The notes under the pieces were generated by a model, which saw only the letters and a program-made list of their open reading frames with translations, did not search any database and was not told the origin of the DNA. Below are positions 1 through 7,577 of a DNA stretch of 33,827 nucleotides, piece after piece. Where the stretch lies: contig CATLBW010000019.1 of assembly GCA_949879775.1 (NCBI GenBank), positions 1 to 33,827 of the forward strand. The letters run 5' to 3'. The number at the start of each line of letters is the position of its first letter. Position 1 is the first letter of the stretch. The position numbers and the translations under genes are program-made. The stretch comes from an uncultured Lachnospiraceae bacterium. GTDB lineage: Bacteria > Bacillota > Clostridia > Lachnospirales > Lachnospiraceae.

Positions 1-53
1 CGAGAGCGGCCGCACATTCCAGGGAATTTGTCAAGCCCCTTTTTTTAACATAA

Positions 54-89
54 AAATGGTTAGACCTCATAAAAAGAATCTAACCATTT
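54..89. other. 11-bp perfect inverted repeat (hairpin), possible terminator of a leftward transcript
   Basis: AAATGGTTAGA at 54-64 is the exact reverse complement of TCTAACCATTT at 79-89, leaving a 14-nt loop. Read on the minus strand the hairpin runs into TTTTTATG, so it could act as a weak terminator for leftward transcription; on the plus strand there is no T-run. No gene is visible on either side inside the window to confirm a role. Confidence 0.5.
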
Positions 90-129
90 CAGGCAGTTCG
101 TTACTAACTTAATGACATTGGTTCACTTC

Positions 130-241
130 GTTCACAGTAACATTCGCAAATCCATGTAAAATTCGCTTCGCGAATGGGATTTGCTCACACCTGAATCATT
201 TTCTTACGGACTTTGCAGTAAATGCAAAGTCCTGTGTGAAC
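130..241. repeat. Nested-hairpin intergenic element
   Basis: This stretch folds into several exact inverted repeats placed inside one another. The outer pair is GTTCACA (130-136) with TGTGAAC (235-241). Inside lie GCAAATCC (146-153) with GGATTTGC (177-184), which encloses ATTCGC-TTC-GCGAAT (161-175), and then GGACTTTGCA (208-217) with TGCAAAGTCC (223-232). No open reading frame explains it. It may be a REP-like repeated element or a structured untranslated RNA. The rest of 1-416 holds only an AT-rich stretch near 279-320 that may contain the promoter for the gene at 417; I could not settle on a -35/-10 pair. Confidence 0.6.
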
Positions 242-348
242 AGTAACTATTTCTACACCGACACATAAAAAAGGGATATTGATTCTTTTAATAAAGGTAA
301 AAATATTATATAATATTAAAATAACATTAGGCGTAGGAAACGGCAAGG

Positions 349-364
349 AGGGCAATTTTGCCCT
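349..364 (+). other. Leader hairpin upstream of the LytTR-REC-wHTH gene
   Basis: AGGGCAA-TT-TTGCCCT is a perfect 7-bp stem about 50 nt upstream of the start codon at 417. It would lie in the 5' leader if transcription starts in the AT-rich region around 310-325. It has no T-run and is not a terminator. A role as operator or mRNA structure is possible but unproven. Confidence 0.35.
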
Positions 365-416
365 TACGGCATGGAAGCGTGTTCAATGACGAAAATAGTA
401 TAAGGAGAATTTATCA

Positions 417-1499
417 ATGCAGATCGCAATGTTTGATGACGAGGGGCAGGGGTTCGTGCTGAAAAACAGGGATGGAATCATCAAAATAGCGTTTGCGCGG
501 CTTGAGTATGTGGAAGTTGTAAATAAGAGTTTGTTTTTCTATTTGATAGACGGCGTGGTCTGGGAGGTGGCTGCCGCCTTGGCGGATATTGAAGGGACAT
601 TATTGTGCCGGCCTGAATTTTTAAAGGTCCATCGTTCCTATCTTGTAAATTTAAGGTATGTCCAGTCTGTAAACGGGGAAGGGATTGTGACAAGCAATGG
701 GCATACAATCCCGGTAGCGCGCCAAAGGCGCAGCCAGGTCCAGGGCGCTTATATGGATTTTTTATCGCATGAAGGAGAAAAGCAGGCGCAGCTTCCAAGC
801 AAAATGGAGCGTGCTATGGGGCAGTGGCGTATTCTTTTGGTGGATGACGAGCCTGCTGTCCGTGCGTTTTGGGCGGGTATCCTGCAGGAGCATGGCTGTA
901 CTGTGCAGCAGGCGGCAAGCGGGGAGGAGGCGATTAGGCTGGCGGGGGATGAAGCATATGACTGTGTGCTGCTGGACGTGGCGCTTCCCGGGGAGGATGG
1001 TTTTTTGCTTTGCAGGGAGCTTTGTGAGGCGGCGCAGGCGCCCGTTATTTTTTTGAGCTGTATTACCGAGGCAGATAAACAGGTGGAGGGGTTTGCGGCA
1101 GGCGGGGCGGATTATATTACCAAGGATACGCCTGCCGGGCTTTTCTGGGCGAAAGTGGAAGCACGTATCAGGCTGGCAATGTCTGGACGTACCAGGTTCA
1201 GGTATGGTCCGCTTTTGCTGGATATGGCAGGGCGGCGGGCGTTGATAGGGGAAAAGGAACTGGACCTTATGCCCGTTGAGTTTGAACTTTTGTGGCGGCT
1301 TTCCGAACAAGCGGGGCATATCTTTACGCCGGAGGAGCTGTCTCGGTCAATATGGGGCAAACAGCCGTGGGACGGCGGGCAGGCGCTGCAAAGGCACATG
1401 TCGCGCCTGCGGAGGAAATTGGACAAGGCATGGCAGGGCCATCATTTTATTGAGACGGTATGGGGGCAGGGCTATCGTTTTGTCCCGCCGGGATGTTGA
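417..1499 (+). CDS. Response regulator with LytTR-REC-winged-helix order
   Basis: The 360-residue protein has three domains. Residues about 10-115 look like a LytTR DNA-binding domain, with the family pattern around FLKVHRSYLVN (68-78). Residues 136-255 are a receiver domain: acidic pair D143/D144, phosphoacceptor D187 in LLDVALPGEDG, S214 in the switch position and K236 of the KD motif. Residues about 262-357 are an OmpR/PhoB-type winged helix ending in ETVWGQGYRF. The ATG follows AAGGAG by 9 nt. The histidine kinase gene begins 32 nt downstream, so the two should form a two-component system. LytTR domains normally sit at the C-terminus of response regulators, so having LytTR at the N-terminus and a second DNA-binding domain at the C-terminus is unusual. 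The frame is unbroken, so this is not two adjacent genes. Confidence 0.88.
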   Translation: MQIAMFDDEGQGFVLKNRDGIIKIAFARLEYVEVVNKSLFFYLIDGVVWEVAAALADIEGTLLCRPEFLKVHRSYLVNLRYVQSVNGEGIVTSNGHTIPVARQRRSQVQGAYMDFLSHEGEKQAQLPSKMERAMGQWRILLVDDEPAVRAFWAGILQEHGCTVQQAASGEEAIRLAGDEAYDCVLLDVALPGEDGFLLCRELCEAAQAPVIFLSCITEADKQVEGFAAGGADYITKDTPAGLFWAKVEARIRLAMSGRTRFRYGPLLLDMAGRRALIGEKELDLMPVEFELLWRLSEQAGHIFTPEELSRSIWGKQPWDGGQALQRHMSRLRRKLDKAWQGHHFIETVWGQGYRFVPPGC

Positions 1500-1531
1500 G
1501 GAAACGGTTTCGTAAAAAGGAGGGGGAAAGC

Positions 1532-3445
1532 ATGGGCCGGCGGAAGGGTTTTTGGCAGGCGCTGCCAGTTGTAGTGGTACTGGCAGCTTTTTTTGCGATA
1601 CTTTTTTATGCGGATAATAAATACCAGACGCCCCCTCCGTATGGGAAGTGGGGCAGGATAAATATAAGCAGGCAGGATATGAGGCGCGGCGCCCCTATTT
1701 TTCTTATTGACGGCTGGCTGCTTACTGACGGGCGTGTAACGGACAAGGCTACATATATTGGCGAATTTTCCAACCTTCAGCGCGGGGATTTGTCGGTCCC
1801 GCCTCATGGGAATGCATGTTACAGGCTGACGCTGCGTTATGAAGGCGAGCCGGTGTTTGCGGCAATAGATTTTCCTCAGTTATCCTCGAGGTACAGGATT
1901 TCCCTGGATGGGACGCAGCTTGCGACGGGAGAGGGAAATGGGCGTATCAGCTTTCTGATGACGGCGGGCGACCATGTTTTGGCGGTGGAGACTTCGTCAA
2001 GGATTGGGTATTACAGTGGGATGTATTTTCCGCCTGCGCTGGGGACGGCAGAGACGCTTATGCGGGTAGGCGATGTCCAAAGCTTTGCTTATGCGCTGGC
2101 ATTCCTCCTGCCCCTGGCGTTGGTGGCGTTTACGCTTTTCTTGTGGAGGGCAGGGGGTAGGCTTAGCCGTTGCTTTGGGGTTATGTGCTGCTGTTATGCC
2201 CTTTCTATGTCCCGCTATTTTGTATTTCTCTTTTCCATGCAGGCGGCGCAGATGTGGTTCCTTATACAGGGCATGGCAATGTATGGCTTATGCTTTTGCG
2301 TGGTGCAGCTTACAGCCCTTGCTTCTGGAGCGGGTGAAAGCAAGGTATGGAGAGGCGTGCGTATTGTGTTGGCGCTGTTGCCGATGGCCCTGGTTGCTTT
2401 TTGCCTGCTTATACCAGCGCTGCCATGGGCGGTTTTTGTGCATGGGAGGCTGACCGACCTCTATTATATAGTTACTTTTTGCTGCGCGGTATTTTTTTCG
2501 GTGGAGGGCATGAGGGCAAAAAGCTGGGAAAGCCGCTATATATTGGCAGGAGGCACGGTGTTTGGCGCAGGGCTGCTTCTCAACTTGTTTTTTTCCAACC
2601 AATTTGAGCCAATCCGTTTTTTCTGGCAGTTTGAATGGTGCGGGCTTTTGCTTGTGCTGCTGTTCGGGGGGATGATGGTGGAGCGCAGCCGCCGTATTTT
2701 AAAGGAAAATGACGCGCTCACGAACCACCTGGAGGAGCAGGTGAAGAAACGTACCGAGGAAATCACTTTGCTTTTAGAGGAACGCAAAGCGTTTTTTTCT
2801 GATATGGCGCATGACTTAAAAGCGCCGGTATTCGCCACGCAGTCTTTTATCGAGGCAATCCGCAAAAGCGGCGTGGGTGTGGATGCGGAGCTGAGCGGTT
2901 ACCTTGACCAGGCAGAAGCCAAGCAGCGGCAGATGGCTTGCCGCCTACAGGGGCTTTCTGCCCTTAATACCTTTGACCGGATTGATGAAGAATGGGCAAG
3001 GGTGTCCGTTTTGGATTTGCTTTCGGAGCTTTATGAGGTTTACCAGGGGGAGTGTGAGGTGCGGTCGGTGTATTTTAACGTAAAGCTGCCAAAGCAGGAT
3101 GCATATTTGAGCGCCCAGCCGCAGAAACTGAATATACTTTTTGAGAACCTTATTTACAATGCGCTGAGGGCTACGCCCCCGGAGGGCAGCATTACAGTGT
3201 CGGCAGGATGTGGGGATGGCAGAATCCATATGGCTGTGGGGGACACCGGGTGCGGGATACCAGCGGATGAACTGCCGCTTATTTTTCAGCGTTTTTATGT
3301 GGGGGAAAATAACAGGGGGAACGGTACGGGGCTGGGGCTGTATATTGCCCGCAGCATTGTGGGTGAGCTTGGCGGTACAATTGAGGTTTATTCCGCCGTG
3401 GGGGAGGGGACGAGGTTTGTCATGGAATTCCCGATTGCGGACTAG
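1532..3445 (+). CDS. Membrane sensor histidine kinase
   Basis: A transmembrane HisKA/HATPase kinase of 637 residues. One N-terminal membrane segment (about 9-27) is followed by an extracellular beta-rich region (about 30-190), then a block of about seven hydrophobic helices (about 195-390) resembling 7TMR-DISM sensors, a coiled-coil linker, the H-box with H427 in DMAHDLKAP, the N-box NLIYNALRATPP, and the DTGCGIP and GNGTGLGLYIA ATP-lid boxes. The frame is open further upstream to 1460, but ATG 1532 is chosen because AAGGAGG at 1517-1523 sits 8 nt before it and the longer start would overlap the regulator gene. Its partner is almost certainly the regulator at 417. The ligand is unknown. Confidence 0.9.
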   Translation: MGRRKGFWQALPVVVVLAAFFAILFYADNKYQTPPPYGKWGRINISRQDMRRGAPIFLIDGWLLTDGRVTDKATYIGEFSNLQRGDLSVPPHGNACYRLTLRYEGEPVFAAIDFPQLSSRYRISLDGTQLATGEGNGRISFLMTAGDHVLAVETSSRIGYYSGMYFPPALGTAETLMRVGDVQSFAYALAFLLPLALVAFTLFLWRAGGRLSRCFGVMCCCYALSMSRYFVFLFSMQAAQMWFLIQGMAMYGLCFCVVQLTALASGAGESKVWRGVRIVLALLPMALVAFCLLIPALPWAVFVHGRLTDLYYIVTFCCAVFFSVEGMRAKSWESRYILAGGTVFGAGLLLNLFFSNQFEPIRFFWQFEWCGLLLVLLFGGMMVERSRRILKENDALTNHLEEQVKKRTEEITLLLEERKAFFSDMAHDLKAPVFATQSFIEAIRKSGVGVDAELSGYLDQAEAKQRQMACRLQGLSALNTFDRIDEEWARVSVLDLLSELYEVYQGECEVRSVYFNVKLPKQDAYLSAQPQKLNILFENLIYNALRATPPEGSITVSAGCGDGRIHMAVGDTGCGIPADELPLIFQRFYVGENNRGNGTGLGLYIARSIVGELGGTIEVYSAVGEGTRFVMEFPIAD

Positions 3446-3494
3446 CTTGGTTCTATAAGAGGATCGTTTGCAAATTAAACAGGAGGAAAAGAAC

Positions 3495-4832
3495 ATGGAA
3501 CAGGAATTTATGAAAGAAAGGAAGATACTGCCCCTTGTGTTGTCAATGTCCATGCCGATGGTGATTTCCATGGCGGTCAATTCGCTTTATAACATTGTGG
3601 ACAGTTACTTTGTGGCGCAGTTGAGCGAGGATGCGATGACGGCGCTGGCCTTGGTCTATCCGGTACAGAATATGATTAATGCGGTGGCGATTGGCTTTGC
3701 CATTGGCATCAATGCGGTGGTGTCCTTTTACCTGGGAGCGGAGGAGCCAGAGGACGCGGACAGGGCGGCAACGCAGGGGTTTTTGTGGAATTTGCTCCAC
3801 GGCTTGCTGCTGACAGTTTTATGTATTGCGGTTATGCCATCGTTTTTAGGGATTTTTTCTAAAGATGAGACGGTGGTAGGCATGGCGTTGGCGTATTCCA
3901 ACCGGGTATTTTTATTTTCAGCGGTGATAACGACAGGGTTGGTGTTTGAAAAGGTCTTCCAGGCGGTAGGCAAAATGAAAGTGTCAATGTTTTGTATGAT
4001 ATGTGGGTTTGCCACGAATATTATCCTTGACCCGCTGATGATTTTTGGCATTGGTTTTTTCCCGAAGCTGGGCATAGCCGGAGCGGCCTATGCAACCGGA
4101 ATCGGGCAGGTGGTTTCCCTGATGGTATATTTGTTATTTTACAAGGTAAAACCGATACCGGTAAATATAAGGCGCAAGTATTTAAAGCCGCAGAAAGATA
4201 TGGCGGCAAAGCTGTATGGCATAGGCATTTCGGCAACGTTAAACCTGGCGCTGCCATCCTTATTGATTTCTGCGCTGAACGGGATTCTTGCAGGGTTTTC
4301 CGAAAAATATGTGCTTGTGCTGGGCGTTTATTATAAGTTGCAGACGTTTATTTATCTGACGGCAAACGGCATTATCCAGGGAATCCGGCCGTTGATGGGA
4401 TATAACTATGGCGCCGGGGAAGAAGAGCGTGTCAGGGAAATATTCCGCACAACGCTTCTGCTGACGGCGGGCGTAATGGCAGCCGGCACGGTCCTGTCAT
4501 GGCTGATCCCGGAAAATTTGATAGGGTTATTTACGTCGAACCCACAGACGATACAAAGCGGCGTGACGGCGCTTCACATCATAAGCCTGGGCTTTATTGC
4601 GTCGGCTGTGTCCGTTACATGTTCCGGGGCTTTGGAAGGGCTTGGCAAAGGGATGCCGTCTTTGTATATTTCGTTGTTTCGTTATATTGTTATTATTATC
4701 CCTGCCGCGTTTTTGTTCAGCAAATTGCTAGGGGCAACAGGAACATGGTATGCGTTTTGTTTTACGGAGTTTGCGGCCGCTGGGATAGCGTATTTGATTT
4801 ATCGGAAACAAACGGTGGTAAGGGCGGAGTGA
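3495..4832 (+). CDS. MATE-family efflux transporter
   Basis: A 445-residue polytopic membrane protein with about 12 hydrophobic helices in two halves, matching the MATE (multidrug and toxic compound extrusion) family in length and pattern. Family-like features include the N-terminal PLVLSMSMPMVISMAVNSLY helix and the GIIQGIRPLMGYNYGAG segment opening the second half. MATE proteins export cationic compounds using a Na+ or H+ gradient; the substrate cannot be read here. ATG 3495 follows AGGAGG. The gene lies 49 nt after the kinase in the same direction, so the two-component system probably controls it. A bidirectional terminator follows. Confidence 0.92.
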   Translation: MEQEFMKERKILPLVLSMSMPMVISMAVNSLYNIVDSYFVAQLSEDAMTALALVYPVQNMINAVAIGFAIGINAVVSFYLGAEEPEDADRAATQGFLWNLLHGLLLTVLCIAVMPSFLGIFSKDETVVGMALAYSNRVFLFSAVITTGLVFEKVFQAVGKMKVSMFCMICGFATNIILDPLMIFGIGFFPKLGIAGAAYATGIGQVVSLMVYLLFYKVKPIPVNIRRKYLKPQKDMAAKLYGIGISATLNLALPSLLISALNGILAGFSEKYVLVLGVYYKLQTFIYLTANGIIQGIRPLMGYNYGAGEEERVREIFRTTLLLTAGVMAAGTVLSWLIPENLIGLFTSNPQTIQSGVTALHIISLGFIASAVSVTCSGALEGLGKGMPSLYISLFRYIVIIIPAAFLFSKLLGATGTWYAFCFTEFAAAGIAYLIYRKQTVVRAE

Positions 4833-4842
4833 TGGGGTTGGA

Positions 4843-4880
4843 AAAAGCTATGCAGCCGTCTGTTGGGCCGCATAGCTTTT
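4843..4880. terminator. Bidirectional terminator between converging genes
   Basis: AAAAGCTATGC (4843-4853) pairs perfectly with GCATAGCTTTT (4870-4880). The stem ends in A-run and T-run, so it works in both directions, and it sits between the MATE gene (plus) and the lipoprotein gene (minus). Confidence 0.85.
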
Positions 4881-4894
4881 CGTCCAAGATTTTT

Positions 4895-5221
4895 CTACTG
4901 TTCAAGCTCGGCTTTGGCGTCTTTCGCCCACTGTTCTACTTCCCCGCATCTTTTTACCCATTCGTCCAAAGCGTCCTGGTCCACTTCCTGGTCGCTTTCC
5001 AGCACTTCGCCGCACTGGTTCAAGGTATCAACCAGCGTCTGCATTTCGGAAAGGTAATCGGCGTAGGTTTCGGGGTCGGCGTTGATGATTTCTGTCAGCT
5101 CGTTGACGGCTTCGCCAGCCTTGTTGTGTGCGTCGATTGCGGGCTGCTTATCCGGGCCGCCGCAGGCAGCCAGGGAAGAGCACATTGCCATCACCAATAA
5201 AAGGGAAATTAATTTTTTCAT
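4895..5221 (-). CDS. Small secreted lipoprotein of unknown function
   Basis: 108 residues. A short lipoprotein signal peptide ends in the lipobox LAAC, with C20 as the likely lipidated residue. The rest is acidic and helical. I do not recognise the family. ATG 5221 is preferred over a TTG six bases upstream because the Shine-Dalgarno AGGAGG (5232-5237) is 10 nt from the ATG and only 4 from the TTG. The promoter upstream has a clean TATAAT, no -35, and a LytTR-type 21-bp direct repeat, so the AgrC-like system encoded just upstream on the same strand probably activates this gene. It might be a sensor accessory, a signal-binding protein or an effector. Confidence 0.8.
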   Translation of the reverse strand: MKKLISLLLVMAMCSSLAACGGPDKQPAIDAHNKAGEAVNELTEIINADPETYADYLSEMQTLVDTLNQCGEVLESDQEVDQDALDEWVKRCGEVEQWAKDAKAELEQ

Positions 5222-5273
5222 TTTCAAACATCCTCCTGTTTATATAATATGTAATAAATTATGTCACAGCCAT

Positions 5274-5343
5274 ATTATAGGCGACGTCGTCTCCAAGCGG
5301 GCGGATTACGCATGAATCGTACCTCAAACGCCATGAATCGACA
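5274..5343 (-). promoter_or_regulatory. Lipoprotein promoter with LytTR-type direct repeat (site A)
   Basis: On the minus strand, TGTCGATTCATG (5343-5332) and GTACGATTCATG (5322-5311) share the 9-mer CGATTCATG at a 21-bp period. The -10 TATAAT is at 5279-5274, leaving 31 nt between the proximal box and the -10. There is no recognisable -35, as expected of an activator-dependent promoter. Predicted start near 5267, giving a leader of about 46 nt. Confidence 0.65.
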
Positions 5344-5355
5344 TTCGGGCATTGC

Positions 5356-6624
5356 TTAAACCGACATACGGAAAATGAACTGGCCGTCCTTTGCACAAAA
5401 GGAATAAATGCCGCCGTACTGTTCCATGATGGCACAGATGCTGTGCACGCCGATTCCGTGCCCTGGATTGTCTGTAACTGGGATTCCATGGGAGAAAGCG
5501 ATGTTATTTTCACAGGAATTGGCAACTTGCAGGAACAATTTATTGTTTTTTTCAAATGCAGAAACATTAATCGAGCCAGGCAATCCTTTTTTTGCCAGTT
5601 CCTGGCAGGCGTGCAGTGCATTTTCAAGGGCATTGGACAACAGCACGCACCAATCGCTTTCCGCTATGGGGATGTTATTCGGGATAACAGCCTTGATGTT
5701 GAAAGCAATGCCATGTTTTTTCGCACGTTCGAAAAAAGCGGAAAAGATGAGGTTTGTCGCTTCATTTTCACAGAAAACGGTTACCGTCGCCGCTTCAATT
5801 TTGGCACAAATTTCCTTGATATACGCCTGTGCCTGCGCAGGCTGCTCATTTTCGATGCACGACAGGAGATATAACATGTGGTGCCTTAGGTCATGGCGGT
5901 ATGCTTTGGACTGTTCTTGGGATTGTCGTAGGATGCCAATTTCCCTGACAGCCTGCGTTATTTGTAAGTTAAGTGTTTCCTGTGTTTGCTGCAAATGCAT
6001 ACGGATACGTTCGCCCTCCGAAATGCGCAGCGCAAATATTAAATAAGCTGCGCTGCATACGAAGGGCATAAATTCTGCAACGGCTTGGTTCCTTTCTGAA
6101 AGGAGGTCGGCGTAAAAAATGGTTAGGTAGTCGTACCCATAATATAGCAAAGGAACCAAACCGAGCCGCTGTTTTTCCGCAGTGGTGCAATGTGAAATGG
6201 AACGGACGGATGGCGCGATTACACGTAAAAGCAGCAAAAGCAGGGGCAGCGTGGCTATAAGCTCGACGGCGTCCTGCATCAGCTCACCGCCCGAAAAAAT
6301 GGAAATGGCCAGCAGGGCAAGCCACCTGCGAAGCTGGCAGCAAAGATAGGCGGTCAGGACGGCAATCAGCGGCCAAAGGAATTCTTTGCTCAAAATGCAA
6401 AGCGCGATTGTCAGTGGGATGTGTGTGACGAGAGGGTAAAGGCGTTTGGCAGTATGCAAGTCGGCATAAAAAAGGATGATGCCCTGCAACAGCATGATTA
6501 AGGACATACTGCCTGCCATAAACAGTTTCTTTTGCCATGTCCAGCGGATATCGCAGAACCTGGCGGACAATATCAGGCCGAATCCCCCCACAGAGGCAAG
6601 GTTAAGGATAGCCAGAGCATTCAT
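5356..6624 (-). CDS. AgrC-like GHKL sensor histidine kinase
   Basis: 422 residues. The N-terminal half (about 1-205) is a run of around six hydrophobic segments. A helical linker leads to the phosphoacceptor box YRHDLRHH (H244). The GHKL ATPase has the N-box LSNALENALHA (about 330-339) and the G-box GHGIGVHSI (about 388-396). This layout is that of peptide-sensing AgrC/ComD-type kinases. The frame is open further upstream, but ATG 6624 overlaps the stop of the regulator gene by ATGA, a standard translational coupling, and is preferred. No agrB or agrD gene is visible nearby, so the signal may be encoded elsewhere or may not be a cyclic peptide. Confidence 0.87.
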   Translation of the reverse strand: MNALAILNLASVGGFGLILSARFCDIRWTWQKKLFMAGSMSLIMLLQGIILFYADLHTAKRLYPLVTHIPLTIALCILSKEFLWPLIAVLTAYLCCQLRRWLALLAISIFSGGELMQDAVELIATLPLLLLLLRVIAPSVRSISHCTTAEKQRLGLVPLLYYGYDYLTIFYADLLSERNQAVAEFMPFVCSAAYLIFALRISEGERIRMHLQQTQETLNLQITQAVREIGILRQSQEQSKAYRHDLRHHMLYLLSCIENEQPAQAQAYIKEICAKIEAATVTVFCENEATNLIFSAFFERAKKHGIAFNIKAVIPNNIPIAESDWCVLLSNALENALHACQELAKKGLPGSINVSAFEKNNKLFLQVANSCENNIAFSHGIPVTDNPGHGIGVHSICAIMEQYGGIYSFCAKDGQFIFRMSV

Positions 6625-7358
6625 AATAGGCAGACCTGCTTTCTGCTGCATGCGTATTCGAGGTAGGTTTTCTTGATTTGCGAGCATTTTCCGTGAGGGA
6701 TAGGGATTTGTGCATGGTTATCCATGGTAACTGCCTTATAGGAAATGCTGCGCACATATTCCATGTTGATGAGGAAGGAACGGTGCAGCCGCAGATAATT
6801 TTCGTATTGCGCCAGTTCTTTGCACAAGTCGTTCAGGCTTCCAGCGCTTTCGATGGTAGTCCCGTTTTCCATGTGAAAGGACAAAGTGCGCCCGATTACC
6901 TCGCAATACTCCAGCCTGTCCAGGTCAATTCGCGAGATACCGCTTTTGCATCGCAGGATCAGGCTGCATTCCTTTGATTTTTTACAGTCGTCGACCACAG
7001 AGTCCATCAGGCGGAAAAATTTTTCCGCGGACAGGGGCTTTATTTGATAGAAGTAAGCGCCTACTGCGTAGGATTGCACTGCATATTCGGGAGTCGATGT
7101 TAAAAATATGATTTTTACGACCTTATCGTATTGGCGGATTTCCTCTGCCACGTTAATGCCGTTTTCACCAGGCATGAGGATATCTAAAAACAGGACGTCA
7201 AAGCATATGCCCTTTTCTATGTGCGTAAGTAATTCCAGAGGATTATGGAAAGCCGTATATGTAATATCCCTGTTATGCTCCATACGATACTGTTCCAGCA
7301 GGATGTTAAGCTTATTTAATGTGGACAGGTCATCGTCACAAAACGCTATTTTTATCAT
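6621..7358 (-). CDS. LytTR-family response regulator (AgrA-like)
   Basis: 245 residues. The receiver domain (about 1-120) has the acidic triplet CDDD at 7-10, phosphoacceptor D59 in LFLDILMPGENG, T87 and K107 (QIKPLSA). The LytTR DNA-binding domain (about 135-238) contains LRLHRSFLINMEYV. ATG 7358 is preceded by GAGGAA (7367-7372). It forms an operon with the kinase through a 4-base overlap. Its own promoter carries a LytTR-type 21-bp repeat, suggesting positive autoregulation, and similar sites precede the lipoprotein and zinc-ribbon genes. Confidence 0.92.
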   Translation of the reverse strand: MIKIAFCDDDLSTLNKLNILLEQYRMEHNRDITYTAFHNPLELLTHIEKGICFDVLFLDILMPGENGINVAEEIRQYDKVVKIIFLTSTPEYAVQSYAVGAYFYQIKPLSAEKFFRLMDSVVDDCKKSKECSLILRCKSGISRIDLDRLEYCEVIGRTLSFHMENGTTIESAGSLNDLCKELAQYENYLRLHRSFLINMEYVRSISYKAVTMDNHAQIPIPHGKCSQIKKTYLEYACSRKQVCLL

Positions 7359-7425
7359 GATGTATGTTCCTCACAAAATAATTTCTGATTTAAAAAATGT
7401 ATATTTAGGAATCTGGAAACAATGC

Positions 7426-7455
7426 TTGACGCGGCAGCATGCCATTTCCTATAAT
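7426..7455 (+). promoter_or_regulatory. Strong promoter of the secreted protein gene at 7578
   Basis: TTGACG (7426-7431) and TATAAT (7450-7455) are separated by 18 bp. Predicted start near 7462. This promoter fires to the right, straight into the leftward regulator promoter whose -10 is at 7492-7487. The perfect inverted repeat CTATAATA / TATTATAG (7470-7477, 7486-7493) lies between the two. Confidence 0.75.
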
Positions 7456-7486
7456 GTCATTAAGGGTTTCTATAATACCTGCCAAT

Positions 7487-7555
7487 ATTATAGCATGATT
7501 GGGCAGGGCAAGGCGGCTTTTGGCGTGAACGGTAGCTGAAAGTGCGCAAACGGTA
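7487..7555 (-). promoter_or_regulatory. Regulator-kinase promoter with LytTR-type direct repeat (site B)
   Basis: On the minus strand TACCGTTTGCG (7555-7545) and TACCGTTCACG (7534-7524) repeat at a 21-bp period. They fit most positions of the published LytTR box (ACCGTT core followed by N and a purine). The -10 TATAAT is at 7492-7487, 31 nt from the proximal box, exactly as in site A, and the sequence after the -10 is also similar (ATTGGC here, ATGGC in A). There is no good -35. The predicted leader is about 120 nt. Confidence 0.65.
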
Positions 7556-7577
7556 AGGAAATAGCAAGGGAAATAAT

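Noticed and set aside
1460..1531. Longer start of the histidine kinase overlapping the regulator gene
   Set aside because: No ribosome site; ATG 1532 has a strong AAGGAGG and precedes the first membrane helix in the usual way.
4499..5200. Plus-strand frame of 233 codons across the end of the MATE gene and the lipoprotein gene
   Set aside because: It runs through a bidirectional terminator and is out of frame or antisense to two better-supported genes.
7439..7499. Short plus-strand frame of 19 codons (MPFPIMSLRV start) as a possible AgrD-like signal peptide
   Set aside because: It overlaps the -10 of the promoter at 7450, has no ribosome site, and lacks an AgrD-like cysteine and acidic tail.
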